Shown: one piece after another, positions 51,459 to 61,183 of the stretch | Position numbering within the stretch: position 1 is the first letter of the stretch | Layout: each line of letters starts with the position of its first letter | Origin: Candidatus Melainabacteria bacterium | Lineage (GTDB): Bacteria; Cyanobacteriota; Vampirovibrionia; Obscuribacterales; Obscuribacteraceae | Direction of reading: 5' to 3' | Length of the DNA: 64,000 bases | Assembly (NCBI GenBank): GCA_027451745.1 | Contig: DAIDIP010000013.1 | Span: 40,020 to 104,019 of the forward strand | Position numbers and translations under genes: made by a program | Notes under the pieces: model-generated | What the model saw: the letters and a program-made list of their open reading frames with translations, nothing else | What the model was told of the DNA's origin: nothing | The model's database searches: none

Positions 51459-54400
51459 TTTGATTTTTTACCAAACTGAATATTTTTTCTGTGAGATCTT
51501 CATCTTGTAAAACGGAGCGAATGGCATATTTTACTTCTTTTTCTTTTACTAAATGGCCGCGCCAGTCATCTTTTCTATTATTGAGAATTGCATAATCTAC
51601 CTTTATGGCCAAATTTTCGTCCTTGTCTAGATTATCGTACAAAGCGCGTTTGGCAGGAGTATTAATGCTACTAGGGTAGGAACCACTTAATGATGGGTCT
51701 TTTATTTTTTTTGTAAGAGCTACAATTTTTGCCAAATATTTTTCATAACTAATTGCTGCTTCTTTACGTTCTTTTATTAGACCATCAAGTAATTCAGACA
51801 TCCTTTCATAGTATTTGGGATTAATCGGTTGTTCATCTACAATAATCCTGCGCACATTATTTTCAATTGTTTCAGCCAGAGCAACTTTGCTTTCTCTAAT
51901 TCCTTTTGGTAGCTCATCTAAAGCTTCCTCTCCCCGCTGAACAATTAATTCTATAAGAGATAAATCATCAAGAGCCGAAATTTGTTTGCTATCTTCTGCT
52001 CGGATATAGGTGTCGATGAGATGACGCATCGCTGGCTCATATTGTTTTAAATCAATCTGGTCTTGGCTAGCAATTTTAACTTCTGTCCTAATAGTTTCAA
52101 AATGATCAACCTCTACTTTTATTTGAGCAATTTCTGATACATTATATCCAGCCTGTGGTAATTCATTTGCTATCGCGCAGAAAGCTCTTATGAGCGATGC
52201 GGTGTTTTTGTAAAGCTTAATTCGTTTGGGCTCATTTTCCTTTAGCTGTGTTATATTTCCTGACTCAACTGCACAAAAATATTGCAAATACGCTGCCGAG
52301 TCCTTGGGAGGCAATACAGGCTCACATAAAGCTTTTATTGTTTCTCTTGCTTCTTCCAAATCTTCCTTTGCTTCCTTTAAACGATCTTTTAACAATCCTT
52401 CTATATCTGTTTTGTCATATCCGTCAAAAGCGCAACTTGTATAATCATGTACTGCTTTTTCCAATGATTTGAATAAGTCTTTATAGTCTATAATGTAGCC
52501 ATATTCCTTATCTTCACCATCTAGTCTATTAACTCGACAAATAGCCTGAAATAAGCCGTGATCTTGCATGGATTTATCTATATACAGATAAGTTGCTGAT
52601 GGCGCGTCAAAACCAGTTAAAAGTTTGTCTACAACTATGAGAAGTTTCATTTGCGCCGGTTCATCTATAAACCTTGCTTTTACTGTTTTTTCAAATTCAT
52701 CTACTTTTTTAATTGCTTTTTCTTCACTGTCTTGAAACCAATCTGCTAACATTTTTCGATAAGTGGCATATTTGTACTGATTTTCAGTTTCGCCTTCGCC
52801 AGTTTCCTCTCCTTTGATATCAGAAATTGAAGGAGAATAAGATGTGATTATGGCGCATTTACCAGCCAACTCTGTCTTGGACAATAACTCATAATACTTG
52901 CATGCCTCATAAATGCTGCCAGATACTAATAGAGCATTACCATGTCCATCTATTAGCCTAGGTCTGATGTTCATGTCCATTAAAATATCATCAATGATTT
53001 TTTCTAATCTTGACTGACTCGAAAGAACACGCTGCATTGTGCCCCATTTCTGTTTAAGCTGAGCTTTTGCAATATCAGTAAGTCCTTGTGTTTTTGCTTC
53101 AAACCATTGATCTATTCGGTGCTGCGATGCAATACTTTGGTCAATATCTCTTGCTTCATATCGAAGATCTAGAATAACTTTATCTTTAACTGCCTCATCA
53201 AATTTATAAGTATGGATATATTGTCCAAAAATTTCTATACTTCTTTTTTTATCTGCCTTTAAAAGCGGGGTACCAGTAAAGCCAATAAACAATGCATTAG
53301 GCAGTAATGATTTCATAGCCGCGTGGAGTTGCCCCGATTGTGTTCGGTGACATTCATCAACAAAAACAAAAATATTACCTTTAGCAAGAAAACCTTTTGG
53401 AATAGCTCTTTTAAGTTCCTCTATATAGTTAGACGTATCGACCGCAGAATCTAGACTTTGCTTTCTTCCAAACTTGTGTATTAATGAACAAATTAGAGGG
53501 GGTTGATGAGAATTTAATTGTGAAATTAAATCCGCACCACTTTTGGTGCGGTGGATGTTTTCATGAACACCTAAGAAAATTTTTTCAATTTGTTCGTCTA
53601 ACTCATCTCGATCAGTGATTATTAAGATTCTTGCGTCGTCTTGAGTCTCCCTTATCCATTTTGCCAACCATACCATAGTCAAGCTTTTGCCAGAGCCTTG
53701 AGTATGCCAGATTATTCCGCCTTGTCTGCGTCTAATGAACTCTTGTGCAGCTAAAACACCAAAATATTGATTATGACGACACAGTTTTTTTGTACCGGCA
53801 TCAAATACTACAAAATCATGCACAAGTTTTAGCAGGCGTTCTTTACTGCACATTTGTGTGATTTGGCGTTCAAGTTTGTCTTCAATCGTGCTTTCTTCTT
53901 TCCACGTTAAATAATATTTTTCCTTAGTCTCAATTGCTCCATAATAAAGCCCTTCTATTTCATTACCAGCCATAATAAGCTGAATAGTTGAAAAAAATGG
54001 CTGAATAAAAATTGAACGTTGATTATCTAAGTTCTGCCTGATCCCTTCTGAAACAGAGACCGTGGAACGCTTTAGTTCTAAAACCCCAAGAGCAATTCCA
54101 TTTACATAAAGAACAATATCAGGACGTTTATCATAAGATTTAGCATCAGAACCTTTAATAGTAACTTCTTCGGTTATGGCAAAGTCATTTTTCTGGGGCT
54201 CATCCCAATTAATCAACCATACAGTTTTGTGGTTTTCACTTGCATCTAGTTTAACTTTGACACCGTACCGCAATAATTCATAAACTGCTTTATTGCGATC
54301 ATATAGACTTCCGCCGCCTTTTGCTGCTTTTTCCAGTAGATAAATAGCTCGATTGATCAAATTATCATCGTAACCTTGGCGTTTAAGATATGCAGTTAAT

Positions 54401-54531
54401 AAAGCTGTTTCTATATTGCTATTAGTTTCTCGATCCGTCCAGTCCCCCAAATAATCATACTGAAGCTGATCTTTGAACAAGGCAACGATCCGCTTTTGAG
54501 TTTTTCTTTCTGTTTTGCTAACAGTGATCAT
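51448..54531 (-). CDS. hsdR: Type I restriction enzyme, R subunit
   Basis: HsdR supplies the translocase and nuclease of the restriction complex. The N-terminal PD-(D/E)xK nuclease is seen in KRPDIVLYVNGIALGVLELK. The SF2 translocase follows: Walker A in HTQGSGKSLTMVWLAKW, the DECH box in FVDECHRTQSGQL, IGFTGTPLL, and TGFDAPSATYLY with the arginines of motif VI (CRVNRLDG). The C-terminal region is helical. At 1,027 residues the protein is full-length. The ATG overlaps the hsdS stop as ATGA. Confidence 0.94.
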   Translation of the reverse strand: MITVSKTERKTQKRIVALFKDQLQYDYLGDWTDRETNSNIETALLTAYLKRQGYDDNLINRAIYLLEKAAKGGGSLYDRNKAVYELLRYGVKVKLDASENHKTVWLINWDEPQKNDFAITEEVTIKGSDAKSYDKRPDIVLYVNGIALGVLELKRSTVSVSEGIRQNLDNQRSIFIQPFFSTIQLIMAGNEIEGLYYGAIETKEKYYLTWKEESTIEDKLERQITQMCSKERLLKLVHDFVVFDAGTKKLCRHNQYFGVLAAQEFIRRRQGGIIWHTQGSGKSLTMVWLAKWIRETQDDARILIITDRDELDEQIEKIFLGVHENIHRTKSGADLISQLNSHQPPLICSLIHKFGRKQSLDSAVDTSNYIEELKRAIPKGFLAKGNIFVFVDECHRTQSGQLHAAMKSLLPNALFIGFTGTPLLKADKKRSIEIFGQYIHTYKFDEAVKDKVILDLRYEARDIDQSIASQHRIDQWFEAKTQGLTDIAKAQLKQKWGTMQRVLSSQSRLEKIIDDILMDMNIRPRLIDGHGNALLVSGSIYEACKYYELLSKTELAGKCAIITSYSPSISDIKGEETGEGETENQYKYATYRKMLADWFQDSEEKAIKKVDEFEKTVKARFIDEPAQMKLLIVVDKLLTGFDAPSATYLYIDKSMQDHGLFQAICRVNRLDGEDKEYGYIIDYKDLFKSLEKAVHDYTSCAFDGYDKTDIEGLLKDRLKEAKEDLEEARETIKALCEPVLPPKDSAAYLQYFCAVESGNITQLKENEPKRIKLYKNTASLIRAFCAIANELPQAGYNVSEIAQIKVEVDHFETIRTEVKIASQDQIDLKQYEPAMRHLIDTYIRAEDSKQISALDDLSLIELIVQRGEEALDELPKGIRESKVALAETIENNVRRIIVDEQPINPKYYERMSELLDGLIKERKEAAISYEKYLAKIVALTKKIKDPSLSGSYPSSINTPAKRALYDNLDKDENLAIKVDYAILNNRKDDWRGHLVKEKEVKYAIRSVLQDEDLTEKIFSLVKNQNDY

Positions 54532-55781
54532 ACCAGCCTAATCCTTCCTGTTAATAGCTCCTGCATCATGCCTTGTTTTAGCAAGACTATTTTATCTCGC
54601 TGCTTTTCCAGTGCTACAATTTCATAGTCCATATCCGATAGAAATTCGGATATTGCCAGCTGTTCGGTAACGGGCGGCAACTTGATTTTATATGCTCTGA
54701 CCAAGTTTGTATTCAGATTACTTTGAGAGCCAGTCTGTCCTATGGCTTTGAAAGCGGGTTCTAAATATTTTAGCTTGTAATATAAAAATGTTTGATCTAC
54801 TTCCCTCAAGCGAGTAAACCCTACAAAGCCGTCGTGAATACAAGTATCTATTTGTGTAATAACTGGGATGCCTACGGTTGCGCAGATACTCATAATGAGG
54901 CTTCCGGAAGGAAGAAAGCGACTGTTTGCGATGCCCTGTCTGGACAAAAAATCTTTTGTCGTTTGTAGATACTTTCCGTCAGATGCAGAGATATCAGAAA
55001 TGCGCACCCATCCTACATTGCTCCCTCTATCATACCAGATTGGTGACTCGATTGGTCTAGGGGAAGCACCTCGTTGAATATCTGCTAACTCGGTCAACGA
55101 TTTTTCTTGCCATTCTTGGCTAAATCCGGGTAGTCTTGTTATGCCTGCCAACAATTGTTGCATGGTGGTTTTTTCGATATCACGCTTTTTAGCAATAAGC
55201 CGCTCTAGTGAATTTATAAGTGCATCTACATCTGAAAGTGCCGCAGCAATTGCACGTTGTTCTGGTAAAGGTGGAAGCGTCAAGCGAAAAGATCTTATCT
55301 GTCCAAAGTTTAGTCCTTCACGATTGCCACCTGCTTGAAAGCTAGCAACTTGTCGTTGTCCAAATGAAGAAAGCAAAAACACATTCAAGAATCGTGGTTC
55401 CAATTCATCTTTGATTGTTCGGATTATGCAGACATGCTGATTTACGTTTCCTCCAATAACAAACCCGTCCGCAAGTGTGCTTCTCCCGATGGAAGCTCCT
55501 GTAATGTTGAGAAAGACATCACCCTCCTTTATTTCTGTAGCGTCAAATGTTCTGTGAGTCTGTTCGTCAATGAATGACAGACCTTCTATAATAAGCTGTC
55601 CCCAACCAACGTTCTGGCTTCTTACAAATGGTCTACCAAAATCCTTATATATTCTCTCGCCACCAGTGGGCGTGATTCCACTACCAACTTTTGTGGACTT
55701 ACTGCCGATGCTAGCTACATCCCAATCATCAGGTATTAGCCCCACATCAGTTTTCTTGTATTTGGTCTTCACCCGCTGCAT
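54528..55781 (-). CDS. hsdS: Type I restriction-modification specificity subunit
   Basis: HsdS determines the bipartite DNA target. The two target-recognition domains and the two conserved spacer regions are recognisable: LPPLPEQRAIAAALSDVDAL ends the first half, and LPPVTEQLAISEFLSDMDYE ends the second, each followed by a helix that contacts HsdM. The 417-residue length is normal. It is coupled by ATGA overlap to hsdR. The target sequence cannot be predicted here. Confidence 0.93.
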   Translation of the reverse strand: MQRVKTKYKKTDVGLIPDDWDVASIGSKSTKVGSGITPTGGERIYKDFGRPFVRSQNVGWGQLIIEGLSFIDEQTHRTFDATEIKEGDVFLNITGASIGRSTLADGFVIGGNVNQHVCIIRTIKDELEPRFLNVFLLSSFGQRQVASFQAGGNREGLNFGQIRSFRLTLPPLPEQRAIAAALSDVDALINSLERLIAKKRDIEKTTMQQLLAGITRLPGFSQEWQEKSLTELADIQRGASPRPIESPIWYDRGSNVGWVRISDISASDGKYLQTTKDFLSRQGIANSRFLPSGSLIMSICATVGIPVITQIDTCIHDGFVGFTRLREVDQTFLYYKLKYLEPAFKAIGQTGSQSNLNTNLVRAYKIKLPPVTEQLAISEFLSDMDYEIVALEKQRDKIVLLKQGMMQELLTGRIRLV

Positions 55782-55884
55782 ATTGTCCCCGACTTCCTGA
55801 GGGGCTTATAAGTGTGAATACTAACGTTATCCCTTAGGACGGAGAAAACAGCCGCATAATGTTTCATTAGTTGTTTAATGCTAC

Positions 55885-56724
55885 TCATTTGCCCTTGTCA
55901 AAAAGCTTGATTTTACTTTGTGTGGTGCTGGAGGTAAGCAAGTGAAGTTGGTAAATGGCAATTTCATTTAAACGGACTAGGCGTTCAGATTGTGACATTC
56001 CCATGCGTATAAATTCAGCATTCATTCCTTCCATGTTTGCTAAAACCAATAACTGCTCTATGGTGGCATAATCACGAATATTACCCTTTTTACCACGATT
56101 ATTTTCACGCCATTGTTTGGCTGTTTTTCCGAACAAAGCTACATTTAATACATCAGCTTCATTAGCATAAACAAAGTTAGCCTGATCTTTAGTGACTTTG
56201 GCAGGTATTATGTGCGCTTGAATAGCATCAGTATGGATACGGTAGTTTAATTTGGCTAGAGTGCGGTTAAGGTTCCACTCTAATGATAGCCTGCGGTTTT
56301 CGTCTTCCTTGAGCCGCTGAAACTCTTTAATCAGATACAGCTTAAATTCAGGGCTGAGCCATGAGCCAAATTCAAAGGCAATGTCTTTATGGGCATAGGT
56401 GCCACCACCATATCGACCAGCTCGTGATTGAATGCCAATAGCTTGTGTAGCGTCCACCCACTTCTTTGGGGTAAGATGGAAGCTATTTAAGCCCGCTTGT
56501 TTTTTAAAGGTCTCGAATTCGCCACCTTTAAAATTAGGATTATTAATTTGTTCCCAAATCCCTAAAAATTCAAGAGTATTGCGGTTCCTCATCCAACTAT
56601 ATATAAGATCTTCACTGCCAAACTTCTTTGCCATATCAGTAAGGCATATATAGTCTTCGTCCTTAAAGGAAAGAACATTTACGGGCACACCTTGCACAGT
56701 AATAGTAGTCTTTTTTTCTGTCAT
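55885..56724 (-). CDS. KilA-N domain protein embedded in the restriction operon
   Basis: The first 110 residues are a KilA-N DNA-binding domain: VLSFKDEDYICLTDMAKKFG, then WMRNRNTLEFLGIWEQINNP, with the KKWVDATQAIGIQSRAGRYG segment and the AFEFGSWLSPEFKLYLIKEF helix. KilA-N proteins are of phage origin and bind nucleic acids. The C-terminal 150 residues match a region often fused to KilA-N. The ATG overlaps the hsdM stop (ATGA) and 103 bases separate it from hsdS. It may regulate the restriction genes or act as an accessory defence factor; that is inference. Confidence 0.85.
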   Translation of the reverse strand: MTEKKTTITVQGVPVNVLSFKDEDYICLTDMAKKFGSEDLIYSWMRNRNTLEFLGIWEQINNPNFKGGEFETFKKQAGLNSFHLTPKKWVDATQAIGIQSRAGRYGGGTYAHKDIAFEFGSWLSPEFKLYLIKEFQRLKEDENRRLSLEWNLNRTLAKLNYRIHTDAIQAHIIPAKVTKDQANFVYANEADVLNVALFGKTAKQWRENNRGKKGNIRDYATIEQLLVLANMEGMNAEFIRMGMSQSERLVRLNEIAIYQLHLLTSSTTQSKIKLFDKGK

Positions 56725-59186
56725 CTAGCTTTTTGTCCTACAACTGCGCGCCAATCGAAGCCCATCTTTGTTAAGTGCTCATCAACTTTTGCTGCTAATT
56801 CTTCTACTTCTTTTGTAATAGAAGGCAAGGGCATTGAATAACGCTCTATTAATTGCTTGATGCGTTCAGAAAGCAGTTGAGATACTGTGTCTAATTCAGA
56901 ATGAATTGCAGCATCTAGTGAAGCAAACCACTTATCTTCAATTATTATTGATTTAATTTCCTTTTCAGTTAGTTTAGAATATTGCGCTGCAACTTTTGCC
57001 TCTAAATCTTGTTGAGCTTGCTTGACTTTACTGTTAGCGTCGCTCTCTTGTTCCAATAATTTAAGGCAGTCGTTGAGTATCTTTCTTTCATCATCAAAAT
57101 CTCGATCATTTTTGACTTCTTTTAGACGAACACTGATTGACTTTTTGCTAATTTTATCGCCATTTACAACTTCTGAAAGAAGTCCTTCATCACCAGTATT
57201 TTCTTCTTTTATTTCCTCAAGAGCTTGGGTTATTAAAGCTGCTTCTGATTCTAGCTTGTTAATCTTTTCTTGTTCATTAGTGAAAAATTTGGAAATGATT
57301 AAAGAGGGTGGTATCAAGTCAGCTTTAAATTTTTGCTTGCCAACCGTAAAGTCTGCTTTTCCTTTATTCTTTTTATCTTTATTCTCATTTATAGCTTGCG
57401 GTTTATTTGCCGCAAACCAACCATCCAAGATAATCATATAAACATCGTCTTGCATTGTATCTTGCCAGTATGACATAAGCTGTTGGTATACGTCATAAGC
57501 ATCAAGCAGTTCGGCTTGTTTAAAAATGTCCAGAAGATTTTCTGAAATGGCATTGATCAAATAACGTGGATGGTCACCAATTTTAATTGAATACAAAATT
57601 GCAGAATTAGCCTTCTTCCAGGTGCTAAATAGCTCGTTTATTGATTTAACAAAGGCCCTGTACTGTGGATGTTCAACAATAGTAGATTTAATTTCAACTA
57701 CTGACACATTAAGTTTGCAGTAGTTTGGCCGATCAGCGGGCTCAAAAAGAACATCACGTAAGGAAGAAAAAGTGTTCCAGTATTTTGCCAGTTCCTCTAC
57801 GTCTCTGTTAGGAATTCCGCCTCTTAGGTGCGCCTCTATATCTTGCATATCCTCTGGCTCGACACTGTCAATATAGCGGGGAATGTTTAGATTGCAACTA
57901 TTATTCTTTATTTCTTCAATTGATACTAGTCGAGAATATTTGGGCAATTCAATTTGATTGTTAAACGTGTCTACAATCTTGTGTATGTCTTGTTCTCTCA
58001 AGCGGTTTTTATTGCCATCTTTTATGAAACCCTTGCTTGCATCAATAATAAAAATATGTTTTCGCTGTGCTGCCTTTTCCTTATCTACAATAATTATGCA
58101 AGCTGGTATGCTGGTACCGTAGAAAAGATTAGGCGGAAGCCCAATAATGCCCTTGATAAAGCCTCTTTCAATAAGTTGTTTACGAATGTCTTCTTCAGCG
58201 TTTCCACGAAATAAAACTCCGTGCGGAAGAATGATAGCGCCTTTACCCTTAGCTTTAAGGGAAGCAAGCATGTGAAGTAAAAAAGCATAATCCCCATTTT
58301 TCTTTGGTGGTATTCCATATTCAAAGCGTTGATATTCATCATGTACCGGATCTATTCCATGGCTCCAAGACTTTGTCGAGAAAGGCGGATTTGCTACAAC
58401 AAAATCAAAGGTCTTGAGTCTGTTGTCCTGCAAAAACTGTGGGCTTGATAGAGTATCTTCACGCCTGATATCAGCCGAAGGGCAATTGTGCAAGATCATA
58501 TTCATCTTAGCCATTGCTCTTGTAGTTACATCTTTCTCTTGACCATATATACTGATATCGATCCCGCTTACATTTTTGGCTTCATCGTGTGCCTTTAATA
58601 GCAGTGAGCCAGAACCACATGTAGGGTCATAAAGTGTTTGAGTGCTACTAGTAGCTTCAACTACGCCAATAACCTTTGCCATAATTCTAGATACTTCAGC
58701 TGGAGTATAAAATTGCCCCTTGCTTTTTCCAGATTCCGTAGCAAAATGTCTCATTAGATATTCATAGGCATCGCCTAGTAGATCATCACCATCAGAACGA
58801 TTTCCCTTAAAGTCGAGATCTTGGAATATGCCGATTAGCTTTGTAAGCCTATCAACCTGTGCTTGACCGCTACCGAGCTTGGTAGTGTCATCAAAGTCAG
58901 CAACGTCAATTATTGTTCTTAAATCATTTGCTTCAGCCAGCTTGCTAATTATTTTGTTTATTTTCTCCCCAATATCTTTTTTGTTCTTCAATAGCACCAT
59001 ATCGGTGAAACTAGCACCGCTTGGTACTTCCAATACTGAATCTTTTTGACCATACTTATCACTGACGTATTTAACAAATAATAAAACTAGTACATAATCT
59101 TTATATTGCGATGCATCCATGCCGCCTCTGAGTTCATCACAACTTTGCCAGAGGGAACTATATAAATCTGATTTCTTAATTGCCAT
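56721..59186 (-). CDS. hsdM: Type I restriction-modification methyltransferase subunit, long form
   Basis: HsdM is the adenine-N6 methyltransferase. The N-terminal HsdM helical domain leads into the AdoMet-binding motif DPTCGSGSLLLKAH and the catalytic NPPF (in FVVANPPFSTKSW). The restriction-specific RHFATESGKSKGQFYTPAEV lies before them. At 821 residues it is about 300 longer than classical HsdM; the extra C-terminal region is rich in charged helices (LITQALEEIKEENTGDEG), likely coiled coil. It is the first gene of the five-gene operon. Confidence 0.93.
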   Translation of the reverse strand: MAIKKSDLYSSLWQSCDELRGGMDASQYKDYVLVLLFVKYVSDKYGQKDSVLEVPSGASFTDMVLLKNKKDIGEKINKIISKLAEANDLRTIIDVADFDDTTKLGSGQAQVDRLTKLIGIFQDLDFKGNRSDGDDLLGDAYEYLMRHFATESGKSKGQFYTPAEVSRIMAKVIGVVEATSSTQTLYDPTCGSGSLLLKAHDEAKNVSGIDISIYGQEKDVTTRAMAKMNMILHNCPSADIRREDTLSSPQFLQDNRLKTFDFVVANPPFSTKSWSHGIDPVHDEYQRFEYGIPPKKNGDYAFLLHMLASLKAKGKGAIILPHGVLFRGNAEEDIRKQLIERGFIKGIIGLPPNLFYGTSIPACIIIVDKEKAAQRKHIFIIDASKGFIKDGNKNRLREQDIHKIVDTFNNQIELPKYSRLVSIEEIKNNSCNLNIPRYIDSVEPEDMQDIEAHLRGGIPNRDVEELAKYWNTFSSLRDVLFEPADRPNYCKLNVSVVEIKSTIVEHPQYRAFVKSINELFSTWKKANSAILYSIKIGDHPRYLINAISENLLDIFKQAELLDAYDVYQQLMSYWQDTMQDDVYMIILDGWFAANKPQAINENKDKKNKGKADFTVGKQKFKADLIPPSLIISKFFTNEQEKINKLESEAALITQALEEIKEENTGDEGLLSEVVNGDKISKKSISVRLKEVKNDRDFDDERKILNDCLKLLEQESDANSKVKQAQQDLEAKVAAQYSKLTEKEIKSIIIEDKWFASLDAAIHSELDTVSQLLSERIKQLIERYSMPLPSITKEVEELAAKVDEHLTKMGFDWRAVVGQKAR

Positions 59187-59440
59187 GAGGTTCTTATACT
59201 ATGGGGTAAGATGCTTCCTTTCCAGTTTATCGTCCAAAAGTTGACTCGATATTAGCACTTACTAATGTGAGGTTCAGTTATTGTTTATTGCCCAATTTAT
59301 GATTTTGAGGATATATGAAACGTAGATTAAAACAAACAATCTAATATATGCGCGACCAGTAAAAGAACAAGGTAAATATACGTCCAATCATTGTCTTCAG
59401 TTAATCAACGCTATATGTACATTAGATTTCAGTGTTTGAC

Positions 59441-60643
59441 TTAGCCTATCGATACCACCTTAGAGTCCTCGTTCTTAGCAGCTTCAAGCCAATCTTTTTG
59501 AACAGCTTCTCTAGCTCTTTTTTCTGCATCTTTTGTAGCAAAAGCATAATGTGACAAGGTTGTTTTTTGATCTTTATGGTGCAGAATAGACTTCACCAAT
59601 GCAACATTAATACCACTGTTCGCCAGTGCAGAACCGAGGCTGCGTCGCAAGTCATGTATACGGCAATCCGGCATACCTAAACTTGTCCGCAAAGTATTCC
59701 AGCTTTTCTTTATATCAACAATATGTCCACGACTGCCGCTACCTGCAAATACATATTCACTGGTGGCATCTTTGCGCCGCTCTTTTAAAATTTCAAGTTC
59801 ATTCGCGCCCAGGGCGATAACCTGAGCAGTACCATTTTTGGTGTCAGGGATGGTCAGGGTTTCATTGGCAAAACTTATATCTGCCCATTTGAGACTCGCT
59901 AAGTTAGATTTTCTGATGCCAGTAAAAAGACTTAGTCTCAAGAAATCATGCAAGTCTTTTTTTCTTTTGTCTATTGTTGGTTCATATAAAGCCTGTAAAA
60001 GTTTTCCTGCTTGTTGATTAGTTAAAAAGTTTTGTCTAGGTTTCTCGGGGAATAAACTAATGCCAACAAACGGGTTGTTGCCATCATATAGCTTCCAGGT
60101 GATGCCCTTATTATAGGTTGCCTTCATCAATTGAATAAATCTATTTGCTGAATAAACACCACGCTCTTGCCCGAGCTGTCCATGCAATTTATTAGCCATG
60201 TCATTACTAATTTCAGATAATTTCCGTTTGCGTATTTTCTTGGCGTAGCGGTCAAAGTCATTCTCCATAACTTCCCATGTCTTACGCGTCTTTTTAGCGT
60301 GTCGGTCAATATATATAGCAAACAAATCTTCCAAAGTGATCTCAGCCCTAGCCGCTGCGCTTAATTCCCAAGGTCTCTCACCGCCAGCTATCCTGCCGTT
60401 TAACTCACCTGCTCTGCCCCTGGCTTGCTCAATGCTCATATCTGGATAATCACCAAGCTTCTGACTTACGACTCTACTCTGCACCTTGCGATAGAAGTAA
60501 AATGATTTCTTGCCATTGCCTGTAATGCGAATGCACAGCCCGCGCATGACTGAATCGTAATAGCGTGCCCGTTCATTTTGTCCTTTGGGAGCAGGCAAAG
60601 CATCTATTGACTTCTTGATGAAATTAAACTCTTTATTTGCCAT
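59441..60643 (-). CDS. Tyrosine integrase of the element (DUF4102-type)
   Basis: The N-terminal 90 residues are an arm-binding DUF4102 domain (GLCIRITGNGKKSFYFYRKV, then LGDYPDMSIEQARGRA). The catalytic domain shows all key residues: R244 (LFTGIRKSNL), H330 and R333 (IHDLRRSLG), H356 (LHHKDQKTT) and the nucleophile Y366. It lies 271 bases from the right att core, transcribed away from it. The arrangement and DUF4102 fold fit integrases of tRNA-inserted genomic islands. Confidence 0.93.
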   Translation of the reverse strand: MANKEFNFIKKSIDALPAPKGQNERARYYDSVMRGLCIRITGNGKKSFYFYRKVQSRVVSQKLGDYPDMSIEQARGRAGELNGRIAGGERPWELSAAARAEITLEDLFAIYIDRHAKKTRKTWEVMENDFDRYAKKIRKRKLSEISNDMANKLHGQLGQERGVYSANRFIQLMKATYNKGITWKLYDGNNPFVGISLFPEKPRQNFLTNQQAGKLLQALYEPTIDKRKKDLHDFLRLSLFTGIRKSNLASLKWADISFANETLTIPDTKNGTAQVIALGANELEILKERRKDATSEYVFAGSGSRGHIVDIKKSWNTLRTSLGMPDCRIHDLRRSLGSALANSGINVALVKSILHHKDQKTTLSHYAFATKDAEKRAREAVQKDWLEAAKNEDSKVVSIG

Positions 60644-60660
60644 TTTCTGCCACCTATTGC

Positions 60661-60793
60661 GGTAGTCCCGATGATTTCATCGAAAACCAGTGTTCATACT
60701 GGTTACCGGGATTTATACTCTGCTTATGGTAGTCCGGGACTACTTTATTGTCAATGACTGGTGATAAATTTTCGGGACTACTTCTGGACTACC
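60661..60793. promoter_or_regulatory. Cluster of GGTAGTCC/GGACTAC motifs, candidate integrase arm sites
   Basis: GGTAGTCC occurs at 60,661-60,668 and 60,728-60,735. GGACTAC occurs at 60,737-60,743 (making an inverted pair with the previous copy) and 60,775-60,781, and GGACTACC at 60,786-60,793. The last two form the 19-mer also found at the left end. The region also has the small hairpins CGATGA-TTT-CATCG and ACCAGT-GTTCAT-ACTGGT. It lies between the integrase start and the right att core, so it probably contains both the integrase promoter and the arm sites. Confidence 0.6.
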
Positions 60794-60913
60794 ATAGACA
60801 TCAATTTTGAGGAAATTTCAGCAAACTGAGCGAATCTTAGAACGATCCAAAAAAGCTCGTCCATAAAGACAGAGTAAGCTTTAGGAACCATCAGTAATAC
60901 CAAGCCCATGCGA

Positions 60914-60955
60914 CTACGAACCATGAGGTCGGAGGTTCGAGTCCTCCCGGGCAGG
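60914..60955 (+). repeat. attR core: second copy of the 42-bp tRNA-Arg segment
   Basis: Identical to 37,691-37,732, from the anticodon loop to the discriminator base. The 5' half of the tRNA is absent upstream (the left side of the anticodon stem reads CATGCGA instead of CATGG), so this copy is not a functional tRNA. Confidence 0.92.
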
Positions 60956-60978
60956 ATAATTCAAAATGAGATAGTGAG

Positions 60979-61007
60979 CGGCTCCCAAGACGATGAGCCG
61001 TTTTTTT
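60979..61007 (+). terminator. Intrinsic terminator, probably the original terminator of tRNA-Arg
   Basis: CGGCTC and GAGCCG form a 6-bp stem with a 10-base loop (extended by two weaker pairs), followed by seven Ts. It starts 23 bases after the right att core. No plus-strand gene ends near it, so it most likely terminated the tRNA-Arg transcript before the element inserted. Confidence 0.8.
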
Positions 61008-61016
61008 ATTGGGCGA

Positions 61017-61049
61017 GGCATATCGCGTCGGTGATATGCCGGTGATATG
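61017..61049. repeat. Inverted and direct repeats downstream of the terminator
   Basis: GGCATATC and GATATGCC form a perfect 8-bp stem with an 8-base spacer, and GGTGATATG is then repeated directly. The sequence GAGGCATATCGCG here is also found in the tandem repeat at 41,961-41,973. Function is unknown; the remaining bases to 61,183 show nothing recognisable. Confidence 0.4.
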
Positions 61050-61183
61050 TTTTTGAAACGATAAGCGATAACTAAGGAAAAGATGGGAAAGCAGCGACTT
61101 GATAAGGTCGAAGTTTGATCAATACGTCAAAATTGCAAAGTTGAGTTCCGCTTGCCAGTTAATGGGTCGCGAGACATTACCGA

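Larger units (their letters stand above)
37733..60955. mobile_element. 23.2-kb integrative mobilizable element in tRNA-Arg
   Basis: The element is bounded by the tRNA gene and a 42-bp att repeat. It carries a tyrosine integrase at its right end, an excisionase-like HTH protein, a relaxase with an RHH accessory protein, a VirD4-type coupling ATPase, a single-stranded DNA-binding protein, a toxin-antitoxin pair and a type I restriction system. No VirB4 ATPase or other mating-channel gene is present, so it should be mobilizable rather than self-transmissible. I infer the boundaries from the direct repeats; a comparison with an uninterrupted tRNA locus in a relative would confirm them. Confidence 0.88.
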
